A stretch of 7,559 nucleotides of DNA from Chitinophagaceae bacterium (GTDB lineage: Bacteria; Bacteroidota; Bacteroidia; Chitinophagales; Chitinophagaceae): assembly GCA_017853235.1 (NCBI GenBank), contig JAFMJX010000082.1, positions 1 through 7,559 of the forward strand. Direction: 5' to 3'. Below are positions 1 through 6,278 of the stretch, piece by piece. The position numbers were made by a program, and so were the translations under genes. The notes beneath the pieces are model-generated. The model saw only the letters and a list, made by a program, of their open reading frames with translations. It made no database searches and was not told the origin of the DNA. Every line of letters begins with the position of its first letter. The stretch's first letter is position 1.

Positions 1-66
1 ACAGGATTTGAACCTGCGACCACACGCCCCCCAGACGTGTACGCTACCGGACTGCGCTACCACCCG
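1..66 (-). tRNA. tRNA-Pro (anticodon GGG), 3' end cut by window edge
   Basis: Read on the minus strand, the sequence begins with the acceptor strand CGGGTGG (66 to 60), then T8-A9, and a D-arm with stem GCGC/GCGT around AGTCCGGTA. The anticodon stem CACGT/GCGTG encloses the loop CTGGGGG, so the anticodon is GGG (plus positions 30-32), which reads proline CCC/CCU codons. After a five-base variable loop (TGGTC) comes a T-arm GCAGG-TTCAAAT-CCTGT that ends exactly at base 1. The seven-base 3' acceptor strand and discriminator base therefore lie outside the window. All visible stems pair, allowing G-T pairs, so the gene looks functional. It is transcribed away from the plus-strand operon. Confidence 0.95.
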
Positions 67-87
67 AAATAAGACTCCCTTATTCTC

Positions 88-116
88 AAAATTGGAATAA
101 ACTGCTTCCCAATTTT
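88..116. repeat. Inverted repeat in the tRNA-Pro leader
   Basis: AAAATTGG (88-95) and CCAATTTT (109-116) form a perfect 8-bp inverted repeat around a 13-base spacer. It lies 22 bases upstream of the tRNA 5' end, so if transcription starts near 191 it would fold as a hairpin in the precursor leader. There is no adjacent T-run on either strand to make it a clear terminator. An AT-rich 8-bp match can arise by chance, and a role in processing or regulation is only a guess. Confidence 0.4.
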
Positions 117-187
117 AGTACCTAATGATTAAACACTAAATGTTAAATTTTGATTGAAAATGAACATATTAGATGTAAATTCAATGG

Positions 188-214
188 ATTTGAGGCGCAA
201 ATATAAACTCAAAT
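188..214. repeat. Inverted repeat enclosing the -7 box
   Basis: ATTTGAG (188-194) and CTCAAAT (208-214) are perfect 7-bp inverted arms separated by 13 bases. The TATATTTG promoter box on the minus strand lies wholly within that spacer. Such geometry could be an operator for a dimeric regulator, or it could be chance in AT-rich DNA. The region is shared by the divergent tRNA and operon, so a bound factor could affect both. Confidence 0.35.
198..205 (-). promoter_or_regulatory. Candidate Bacteroidota -7 promoter box for tRNA-Pro
   Basis: On the minus strand positions 205 to 198 read TATATTTG, followed by CGCC. This is an exact match to the Bacteroidota housekeeping -7 consensus TAnnTTTG. It would start transcription about 6-8 bases further on (near 191), giving a leader of roughly 125 bases before the tRNA. 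No TTG is visible at the expected 19-21 base spacing upstream; the nearest T-run ending in G is only 10 bases away. The call therefore rests on the -7 box and its position in a divergent intergenic region. Confidence 0.45.
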
Positions 215-256
215 ACAAAAAAACGAGCTATATTGCATTTAAATTTTATTGACCCG

Positions 257-1519
257 ATGACAATTCTTCTAAGGCAAGTCAAAATTACAGACCCAAGGTC
301 TCCACACAACGGCTTAGTTAAAGATATTTTAATACAGGATCAGGTCATTTCTTCCATTACAGAAAATTACAAAGAAAAAGTAGACGAAGCATTGGATTTG
401 AAAGGAACTTCAGTAAGTCCTGGATGGGTAGATCCTTTTGTACATTTTTGTGATCCCGGAATGGAACATCGTGAAACTTTATTATCAGGTGCTACTGCAG
501 CTCAACATGGTGGATTCACTACTGTTTTCGCACTTCCAAATACAAATCCTTGCACGGATTCAAAATCACAAGTATCTTATATACTCCAGCAAAATAAAAC
601 ACTTCCAATACATGTATTGCCTTTGGGAGCATTATCAAAAAAAATAGAAGGTAAGGATTTAGCTGAAATGATTGATATGCATCAAACGGGAGCTATTGCT
701 TTCACAGATGGATTAACTCCAGTTCAATCTACCCTACTATTTTTAAAATCACTTCAATATGTAAAAGCGTTTGATGGTGTCGTGATACAAATGCCTATTG
801 ATAAAAGTTGGGGAAGTTTGGGTTTGATGAATGAAGGCATCGTATCCACTAAAATGGGTTTAGCTGGTATTCCGGCTATTGCAGAGGAATTAATGATTGC
901 AAGAGATATTGAACTTTTAAAATATACTCAGTCTAAATTACATATCACTGGAGTGAGCACTGCAAAAGGAATAGATCATATTAGAAAAGCAAAGAAGGAA
1001 GGTTTGTCTGTTACTTGTAGTGTTACGCCTTATCATTTATTTTTTACAGAAGAAGATGTGCAAGATTATAATACTTTATTAAAAGTAAATCCACCTTTGA
1101 GAACTAAAACGGATCAAGCTGCTTTACTTAAAGCCATCGAAGATGGAACTATAGATTGTATTAGTTCTCATCATATGCCGCAGGATTGGGATGCTAAAAC
1201 TATAGAATTTGAGAATGCTAAATCGGGGATAGCATCTATTGAAACTACTTTTGCAGCATTAAATCATCTTCTACCATCATTATCAGAAGACCTTTTGGTA
1301 AAAGTTTTATCCATCAATGCAAGATCCATTTTTAATACAGGAGCTGCAGTCATAAAAGAAGGTGAAATTGCTGATTTTACTTTTTACTCCAAATCAGAAA
1401 TGACTCAAATAAATAGGAATGATTCAAAAAGTAAATCTGCCAACTCCCCTTTCTGGAATGTATCTTTAACTGGAAAAGTAAAAGGCACTTTTGTGAAAGG
1501 GTCACCTACACTATTTTAA
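257..1519 (+). CDS. Dihydroorotase-like protein lacking catalytic residues (probable pseudoenzyme)
   Basis: This 420-residue amidohydrolase-superfamily protein is full length for class I dihydroorotase, the pyrimidine-pathway enzyme that interconverts carbamoyl aspartate and dihydroorotate. The start chosen is ATG 257, because MTILLRQVKI matches the usual N-terminus; a TTG at 233 would add eight atypical residues. Fold signatures are clear: DPG (66-68), PNTNP (94-98), MNEG (191-194), GLAGIP (201-206), TPYHL (257-261), KVNPPLRT (276-283) and GIASIET (324-330). The active site is not kept. HxH becomes F61-V-H63 and the substrate Arg becomes C65. The TDDG loop reads T150-D-G, and the HAED His is M179. 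The LHIAHVST His is G232, and TDHAPH becomes SHHMPQ (304-309). Catalysis is therefore unlikely. A structural role, such as with aspartate transcarbamoylase as for Pseudomonas PyrC', is inference. It is the first gene of the operon, 26 bases before the DUF4199 gene. Confidence 0.9.
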   Translation: MTILLRQVKITDPRSPHNGLVKDILIQDQVISSITENYKEKVDEALDLKGTSVSPGWVDPFVHFCDPGMEHRETLLSGATAAQHGGFTTVFALPNTNPCTDSKSQVSYILQQNKTLPIHVLPLGALSKKIEGKDLAEMIDMHQTGAIAFTDGLTPVQSTLLFLKSLQYVKAFDGVVIQMPIDKSWGSLGLMNEGIVSTKMGLAGIPAIAEELMIARDIELLKYTQSKLHITGVSTAKGIDHIRKAKKEGLSVTCSVTPYHLFFTEEDVQDYNTLLKVNPPLRTKTDQAALLKAIEDGTIDCISSHHMPQDWDAKTIEFENAKSGIASIETTFAALNHLLPSLSEDLLVKVLSINARSIFNTGAAVIKEGEIADFTFYSKSEMTQINRNDSKSKSANSPFWNVSLTGKVKGTFVKGSPTLF

Positions 1520-1545
1520 TTTAAAATTTTAAAAATTCATTAATT

Positions 1546-2067
1546 ATGGAAAATAAAATAACATCTCACATTGTTAAAGGATCAATTCTTAGTATAGTTA
1601 CAATAGTTTTAGGCGTTATCATTTATGTGTTTAATTTATATGAAGCAGCTTGGTTGAGTTATATCAACTATGCCATTTTAATTGGTGGAATAGTTTATAG
1701 TTGTATTTTATTTGCAAACGAGAGTCAAAATAATGTCACATTTGGAAATATTTTTGCTCATGGTTTTAAAACCACTTCAGTATTAATTGTTATTGTTACA
1801 GTATACACTTTCTTGTCAGTGAAATTTTTGTTTCCAGATATGCAAGATAAAATCATTGAAATTTCTCGTAAAAAAATGGCTCAAAACCCACAATTAACCG
1901 ATGAAATGATTGAGCAAGGAGTAAACATGACGAAGAAATTTTTTGTTCCGTTTGCCATTGGTGGGGCTGTTATTGGGAATGCTTTTTTAGGGGTCATTGG
2001 TTCCTTAATTGGAGCTGCTGCTGCTAAAAAAAATCCAGCTGATCCATTTGCTGAACCTACAGCTTAA
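1546..2067 (+). CDS. DUF4199 family integral membrane protein
   Basis: This is a 173-residue hydrophobic protein with about four membrane segments, near residues 10-30, 37-57, 75-97 and 132-158. A polar stretch between segments three and four (about 98-130, rich in K, E, Q and M) probably forms a soluble loop. The FGNIFAHGFKTT motif (66-77) before the third segment and the small-residue last helix (GGAVIGNAFLGVIGSLIGAA) are what I associate with DUF4199, a family of unknown function. The C-terminal tail is short and proline-rich (NPADPFAEPTA). The gene sits 26 bases after the dihydroorotase-like gene and 12 bases before a family 2 glycosyltransferase gene. A supporting role in envelope glycan or lipid-linked sugar synthesis is suggested by position only. 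Confidence 0.82.
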   Translation: MENKITSHIVKGSILSIVTIVLGVIIYVFNLYEAAWLSYINYAILIGGIVYSCILFANESQNNVTFGNIFAHGFKTTSVLIVIVTVYTFLSVKFLFPDMQDKIIEISRKKMAQNPQLTDEMIEQGVNMTKKFFVPFAIGGAVIGNAFLGVIGSLIGAAAAKKNPADPFAEPTA

Positions 2068-2079
2068 TATAAATTATAC

Positions 2080-3021
2080 ATGCAGATATCTGTTGTTATA
2101 CCACTTTTTAATGAAGCCGATTCTTTACCGGAATTAATGGCTTGGATTCATCGAGTGATGGAATCAAACCAATTCTCTTATGAGGTCATCATGGTGGATG
2201 ATGGTAGTGATGATCATAGTTGGTCTACCATTCAACAATTACGCAATCAGTATGTACATTTAAAATCCATTAAGTTTCAAAGAAACTATGGTAAATCTGC
2301 AGCTTTAAATGAAGGTTTCAAAGTGGCACAAGGAGATATTGTAGTCACCATGGATGCAGACTTACAAGACTCCCCCGAAGAGATTCCTGAATTTTATGAA
2401 ATGATCACTCAACAAGGTTTTCATTTAGTGAGTGGGTGGAAGAAAAAGCGCTACGATAATACTTTTACAAAAAACATTCCTTCTAAAATATATAATGCGG
2501 TTGCTCGAAGAAGTTCGGGTATTCGTTTACATGATTTTAATTGTGGTATTAAAGCATATCAATTAAAAGTGGTAAAAAGCATAGAAGTGTTTGGAGAAAT
2601 GCATCGATACATCCCTATCTTAGCAAAATGGGCTGGGTTTAAAAAAATTGGAGAAAAGGTGGTAGTTCATCAAGCTCGAAAATATGGTACTACTAAATTT
2701 GGTTGGGAGCGATTTGTAAATGGTTTCTTAGATTTAATGACCATACAATTTTTATCAAAATTTGGTAAAAAGCCAATGCAATTTTTTGGTTTATTAGGGT
2801 CCTTATTTTTTATACTTGGTTTTGCTTCAGTGGGATATATTGTTTTCGGAAAATTGATGGATCCCGAATTTACGGTTACAAATAAACCTGCGTTTTATAT
2901 CGCTTTGACAGCCATGATTGTTGGAATGCAATTATTTTTAGCTGGATTTATTGCAGAATTAGTAAACCGCAATGCCTCTGAAAGAAATACCTATTTAATC
3001 GAAGATAAAATAGGATGGTAA
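2080..3021 (+). CDS. Membrane-anchored family 2 glycosyltransferase (DPM1/GtrB/ArnC-like)
   Basis: This 313-residue protein has an N-terminal GT-A domain (about 1-225) and two C-terminal membrane helices (about 233-257 and 270-294). That is the architecture of bacterial enzymes that load a sugar from a nucleotide donor onto undecaprenyl phosphate at the cytoplasmic face. Visible motifs are SVVIPLFNE (4-12), the nucleotide-binding VDDGSDD (39-45), NYGKSAALNEG (69-79) and the metal-binding DAD in MDADLQD (91-97). HDFNCGIKAY (151-160) and the acceptor-side segment KYGTTKFG (201-208) follow. The transferred sugar cannot be read from the sequence. The last bases overlap the start of the next glycosyltransferase by 7 nt (the ATGGTAA arrangement), which suggests coupled translation. 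The enzyme probably makes a polyprenyl-phosphate sugar for a periplasmic glycan modification. The family call is strong, the acceptor is inferred. Confidence 0.92.
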   Translation: MQISVVIPLFNEADSLPELMAWIHRVMESNQFSYEVIMVDDGSDDHSWSTIQQLRNQYVHLKSIKFQRNYGKSAALNEGFKVAQGDIVVTMDADLQDSPEEIPEFYEMITQQGFHLVSGWKKKRYDNTFTKNIPSKIYNAVARRSSGIRLHDFNCGIKAYQLKVVKSIEVFGEMHRYIPILAKWAGFKKIGEKVVVHQARKYGTTKFGWERFVNGFLDLMTIQFLSKFGKKPMQFFGLLGSLFFILGFASVGYIVFGKLMDPEFTVTNKPAFYIALTAMIVGMQLFLAGFIAELVNRNASERNTYLIEDKIGW

Positions 3022-4145
3022 ACAAATTGGTCATAATAGGCCCCGCTTGGCCTTTAAGAGGTGGCCTAGCAGCATTTGATGAAAAATTAGCTACCTGTTT
3101 TAGTGAAAAAGGCATTCAAAGTTCCATTCAAACATTTTCACTACAATACCCTTCCCTCCTTTTTCCAGGGAAAACTCAATATTCCACCGAACCAGCTCCA
3201 ATAGGAATCAATATTAAAGCCACAATTAATTCCATCAATCCATTCAATTGGATAAAGGTAGGTTGGCAAATAAAAAATGAAAAACCCGATTTAATTATTG
3301 TAAGATTTTGGATTCCTTTTTTAGGCCCTTGTTTAGGGACAATTTTAAAAATAGTACATTGGAATAAACATACTAAAATCATAGCTATTGTAGATAACAT
3401 GATACCGCATGAAAAAAGATGGGGGGATTCATTTTTTACAAAATATTTTGCATCTAGCATAGATGGATTTATGACTATGAGCGAAAAAGTCAAAAAGGAT
3501 GTTAAATTATTTTCACATAAACCAATCCAAGTTTCGCCACATCCTATTTTTGATCATTTTGGGCAAAGTATTTCTAAGCAAGTGGCTCGCAAACAATTAG
3601 GATTACCAGAAACTCAAAACATTATTTTATTTTTTGGATATATAAGAAAATATAAAGGGCTTGATTTGTTAATAGAAGCAATGAAAGATGATCGCATTCA
3701 GCAGTTAGGGATTCATTTATTAGTAGTAGGTGAATTTTATGAAGCAGCTTCTCCTTATTATGATTTAGTGGAAAGTTTAAATTTGCAAAATAAAATCACT
3801 TTTTATGATCAGTTTATTCCAGATCAAGAAGTGACAAATTATGTTTCTGCTGCTGACTTTATTATACAGCCATATAAAAATGCCACTCAAAGCGGTGTCA
3901 CCCCTTTAGCGTATCATTTTAATAAGCCAATGTTGGTAACAAATGTGGGTGGTTTGGCCGATACGGTACCACATTTAAAAGTGGGTGTAGTAACTTCCCC
4001 TAATAGTGCATCTATTGCAGATGGTATTGTTACTTTGTATGAGCATGGGGTATCCTATTTTGAACCATTTTTACAAGAAGAAAGAAAAAAATATTCTTGG
4101 GAACAAATGACTGAAAAATTTTTAGCTTTACAACAACAATTATAA
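3015..4145 (+). CDS. GT-B fold glycosyltransferase (GT4-like), EX7E motif altered
   Basis: This 376-residue soluble or peripheral glycosyltransferase has two Rossmann-like halves. The N-terminal domain opens with LVIIGPAWPLRGGLAAFDEK (5-24), whose glycine-rich loop is typical of GT4 enzymes. The C-terminal donor domain starts at IILFFGYIRKYKGLDLLIEA (203-222), continues with LLVVGEFYE (235-243), and carries the donor loop PYKNATQSGVTPLAY (286-300) and KPMLVTNVGGLADT (304-317). In most GT4 enzymes that loop holds two glutamates eight residues apart; here the matching places are T291 and A299. I recall TQSGV...AY as a recurring subgroup, so it is probably a clade feature rather than damage. The start overlaps the preceding gene by 7 bases and has AGGA just before it. 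It probably adds a sugar to a lipid-linked or LPS-type acceptor; donor and acceptor are unknown. Confidence 0.88.
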   Translation: MVNKLVIIGPAWPLRGGLAAFDEKLATCFSEKGIQSSIQTFSLQYPSLLFPGKTQYSTEPAPIGINIKATINSINPFNWIKVGWQIKNEKPDLIIVRFWIPFLGPCLGTILKIVHWNKHTKIIAIVDNMIPHEKRWGDSFFTKYFASSIDGFMTMSEKVKKDVKLFSHKPIQVSPHPIFDHFGQSISKQVARKQLGLPETQNIILFFGYIRKYKGLDLLIEAMKDDRIQQLGIHLLVVGEFYEAASPYYDLVESLNLQNKITFYDQFIPDQEVTNYVSAADFIIQPYKNATQSGVTPLAYHFNKPMLVTNVGGLADTVPHLKVGVVTSPNSASIADGIVTLYEHGVSYFEPFLQEERKKYSWEQMTEKFLALQQQL

Positions 4146-4172
4146 CATTCATTGACTGAATAAAATATTCTT

Positions 4173-4751
4173 ATGTCTATTGATAAAATTTCAAAAATCA
4201 TTACACAATCTATTCAAGTAAAACAGGATTTATTGTCAAATTCCGAATGCATCCAAAAAATAAATATGGTAGTAGAAGTAATCACAAAAGCCTTTAAAAA
4301 TGGCAATAGTGTTTATTTTGCTGGGAATGGAGGAAGTGCTGCAGATGCGCAACATTTAGCAGCTGAATTTTCGGGACGTTTTTATAAAGATCGTAAAGCG
4401 CTGCCTTCGGAAGCTTTACATTGCAATACCTCCTACTTAACAGCAGTTGCAAATGATTATAGCTATGAAGTAATTTATGCAAGACTTATTGAGGGAATTG
4501 CTAAACCTGGAGATATTTTAGTTGGTATTAGCACATCTGGAAATTCAGGAAACATTGTGAAAGCATTTGAAGCAGCTAAATTAAATCAAGTCATAACAAT
4601 TGGTTTTACTGGAGAAAAAGGGGGCAAAATGAAAGATATAGGTGACTATTTAATCAATATCCCCTCAAATGACACTCCTCGAATTCAGGAAGCACATATT
4701 TTGGTTGGCCATATTATTTGTGAATTAGTGGAAGCCAACATTTTTGGATAA
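4173..4751 (+). CDS. gmhA: Sedoheptulose-7-phosphate isomerase (SIS domain)
   Basis: GmhA converts sedoheptulose 7-phosphate to D-glycero-D-manno-heptose 7-phosphate, the first step in making nucleotide-activated heptose for LPS core or other surface glycans. At 192 residues it has the same length as E. coli GmhA. The key residues fall at the same numbers: H61 and E65 in AQHLAAEFSGRF, and Q172 and H180 in RIQEAHILVGH. The phosphate-binding SIS signatures are GNGGSAADAQ (51-60) and GISTSGNSGN (118-127). Other family blocks are NTSYLTAVANDYSYE (85-99) and FTGEKGGKMK (145-154). The cytoplasmic enzyme forms a tetramer in known relatives. The gene lies 27 bases after the glycosyltransferase gene and 14 before a heptose-phosphatase gene, which supports the assignment. 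No anomaly is visible. Confidence 0.95.
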   Translation: MSIDKISKIITQSIQVKQDLLSNSECIQKINMVVEVITKAFKNGNSVYFAGNGGSAADAQHLAAEFSGRFYKDRKALPSEALHCNTSYLTAVANDYSYEVIYARLIEGIAKPGDILVGISTSGNSGNIVKAFEAAKLNQVITIGFTGEKGGKMKDIGDYLINIPSNDTPRIQEAHILVGHIICELVEANIFG

Positions 4752-4765
4752 TCATAATAATGTAA

Positions 4766-5329
4766 ATGGCATTTCAACTTTCTAATATTAATTCAACATG
4801 GACTTTATTTTTAGATAGAGATGGTGTGATTAATGTGGAGAAAAACAATGATTATGTTAAAACATGGGAAGATTTTTCATTTTATCCTGAAAGTCTTGAA
4901 GCACTACCTTTACTACGTAATTTTTTTAAAATTATTGTCATTACTACAAATCAAAAAGGAGTTGGCAAAGGAATTATGACCGAAGACGCCCTTCTAAATA
5001 TTCATCAAAATATGATGGATCAAATTCAAATTATTGGCGGCGGAATTGATCATATTTTTTATTGTACCGATTTGGACAATGATTCTCCAAACAGAAAACC
5101 ACAGCCTGGTATGGCTTATCAAGCTAAGGAACTATTTCCTTTAATAGATTTACAAAAATCCATTATGGTTGGAAACCGAATGAGTGATATGCAATTTGGA
5201 AGAAATGCAGGAATGCATACCGTATTTTTAGCTACCACGCATCCCGAAACACCATTTCCTGATGATAACATTGATCATCGATTTGCTAATTTATTAGATT
5301 TCACACAAGCCATATTTAACAATCAATAA
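4766..5329 (+). CDS. gmhB: HAD-IIIA phosphatase, heptose-1,7-bisphosphate 7-phosphatase-like
   Basis: This 187-residue HAD hydrolase resembles GmhB, which removes the 7-phosphate from D-glycero-D-manno-heptose 1,7-bisphosphate. Motif I is LFLDRDGVIN (14-23), with nucleophile D17 and acid/base D19. Motif II is ITTNQKGVGKG (59-69), the motif III basic residues are R110-K111 in NRKPQPGM (109-116), and motif IV is MVGNRMSDMQFGRNAGM (134-150). Two features differ from E. coli GmhB. The segment before motif III (FYCTDLDNDSPNRKP, 98-112) is short and lacks the Cys/His zinc cluster, keeping only C100. Motif IV reads G-N137-xxx-D141 where GDxxxD is usual. The adjacent gmhA gene makes the heptose pathway the likeliest role, but a related histidinol-phosphatase-like or other sugar-phosphate activity is possible. 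The kinase (HldE/HddA) and nucleotidyltransferase must be encoded elsewhere. Confidence 0.82.
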   Translation: MAFQLSNINSTWTLFLDRDGVINVEKNNDYVKTWEDFSFYPESLEALPLLRNFFKIIVITTNQKGVGKGIMTEDALLNIHQNMMDQIQIIGGGIDHIFYCTDLDNDSPNRKPQPGMAYQAKELFPLIDLQKSIMVGNRMSDMQFGRNAGMHTVFLATTHPETPFPDDNIDHRFANLLDFTQAIFNNQ

Positions 5330-5347
5330 ACATCTCAAATACTATTT

Positions 5348-5374
5348 TTGTTTCTGAATAGAAAAGAATATAAT
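5348..5374 (+). promoter_or_regulatory. Weak candidate promoter before the secreted-protein gene
   Basis: The 67-base gap after the heptose-phosphatase gene is the largest between consecutive plus-strand genes in this window. It contains TTG (5348-5350), an 18-base spacer and TATAATGG (5369-5376). This only partly fits the Bacteroidota TAnnTTTG box but looks like a -35/-10 arrangement. It would let the downstream gene be expressed apart from the glycan operon. No terminator-like hairpin is visible in the same gap, so readthrough is equally possible. Confidence 0.2.
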
Positions 5375-5396
5375 GGGTGGTTACAAATAAATTAAT

Positions 5397-6242
5397 ATGT
5401 TGAAGTCTTGTTTTTTTAATTTTATATTTATTAATCTTTTATTTCCATTATTATCACTAGGTCAAGTGATAGATACCACTCAAAATAATGGCCTAACGCT
5501 TCAAAAAATTGCTTTACAAATTCAAACTGACACACTTTTGTCACATCGATTGTACGCTGATAGTATATTAACAAGAGCTTTGGTATTACAACTCAAACAA
5601 CCATTTTCTTTTGATTTTAACTTTGATTCCTTATCAGCTATAAAACATATTACTTCTCCCGACCAAAAATTTAAATTTTTTTCATGGCAAATTGATTTAG
5701 GTGATGGAACATACAGACAGAGAGGTGCTATGCAAATGAAAACCACAGATGGTAGCTTAAAATTGTACCCTTTTTTTGATAATTCAGACTTTGTCCAAAA
5801 TATAAGCATTGGTGTATATGATCGTAAGCATTGGATTGGAGCTATATATTATGATATTATCCCTGTTATATATCATGGAGATACTTTATATACATTATTA
5901 GGCTTTGATGAAAATACCAATGGGGTTTCCAAAAAAATTATTGAAATAGTAAATTTTGAAAATGGAGAACCAATTTTAGGTGGTGATTATTTCAAATATC
6001 CCAATGATCCTACATACCCTATTGGAAAGGTGGATCGTTTCGTATTTCAATATAAAAAAGGGAGTAATGCAGTTGTAAAATATGATTCCATGAACCGCAG
6101 AATTATGATATCTGAATTAGCTAGTACCGAAAATGATTTAAAAAAAGTGGAAACCTTAGTGCCCTCAGGGAATCAAAAATATTTTGCTTGGATAAATGGG
6201 AAATGGGAATTGTCGGTAAATGAAGAAACAATTTTCGAATAG
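5397..6242 (+). CDS. Exported protein of unknown function
   Basis: This 281-residue protein starts with a probable Sec signal peptide: positive K3, a hydrophobic core FFNFIFINLLFPLLSL (6-21) and a likely signal-peptidase I site near LSLG-Q (20-23). C5 is not in a lipobox, so a lipoprotein is unlikely. The mature part is rich in aromatic residues and beta-like. It contains FFSWQIDLGDGTYRQRGAMQ (94-113), a W-x-GAIYYDIIPV block (146-157), a GDTLYTLLGFDENTNG block (161-176) and a final FAWINGKWEL (263-272). I do not recognise a named domain, but similar proteins with the W-GA-YY and YTLLG-D pattern are, from memory, common as hypotheticals in Bacteroidota. A periplasmic or outer-surface location is likely. 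It stands 67 bases after the glycan operon and converges on lepA. Function is unknown. Confidence 0.85.
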   Translation: MLKSCFFNFIFINLLFPLLSLGQVIDTTQNNGLTLQKIALQIQTDTLLSHRLYADSILTRALVLQLKQPFSFDFNFDSLSAIKHITSPDQKFKFFSWQIDLGDGTYRQRGAMQMKTTDGSLKLYPFFDNSDFVQNISIGVYDRKHWIGAIYYDIIPVIYHGDTLYTLLGFDENTNGVSKKIIEIVNFENGEPILGGDYFKYPNDPTYPIGKVDRFVFQYKKGSNAVVKYDSMNRRIMISELASTENDLKKVETLVPSGNQKYFAWINGKWELSVNEETIFE

Positions 6243-6251
6243 ATGGATCTC

Positions 6252-6278
6252 AAATTGGGATAGGGTTTAATCCAATTT
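6252..6278. terminator. Candidate bidirectional terminator hairpin between convergent genes
   Basis: AAATTGG-G-AT (6252-6261) pairs with ATCCAATTT (6270-6278), giving nine base pairs with a single bulged G and an eight-base loop. It lies between two converging genes, starting 10 bases past the stop of the exported-protein gene and covering the last codons and stop of lepA. The outer A/T pairs give short U-rich ends in both directions, but no long T-run follows, so strength is uncertain. Part of the pairing is imposed by the lepA C-terminal codons. Confidence 0.4.

Noticed and set aside
229..235. TATATTG as a plus-strand promoter box for the operon
   Set aside because: It is one T short of TAnnTTTG, has no TTG at a suitable distance upstream, and lies only 22 bases from the start codon.
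233..256. TTG at 233 as an upstream start for the dihydroorotase-like gene
   Set aside because: The eight added residues do not fit the family, while ATG 257 gives the standard N-terminus MTILLRQVKI.
438..647. Plus-strand open frame of 69 codons inside the dihydroorotase-like gene
   Set aside because: It lies wholly in another frame of a clear gene, its product has no recognisable motif, and its length is expected by chance in AT-rich DNA.
3176..3493. Minus-strand open frame of 105 codons opposite the GT-B glycosyltransferase
   Set aside because: It is antisense to a well-supported enzyme gene, with no domain and no promoter; its hydrophobic look is a by-product of the opposite strand.
4294..4482. 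Minus-strand open frame of 62 codons opposite gmhA
   Set aside because: It is antisense to a gene whose catalytic residues are all identified, and its His/Leu-rich product resembles nothing.
5522..5809. Minus-strand open frame of 95 codons opposite the exported-protein gene
   Set aside because: It overlaps the sense gene completely and shows no motif or signal of its own.
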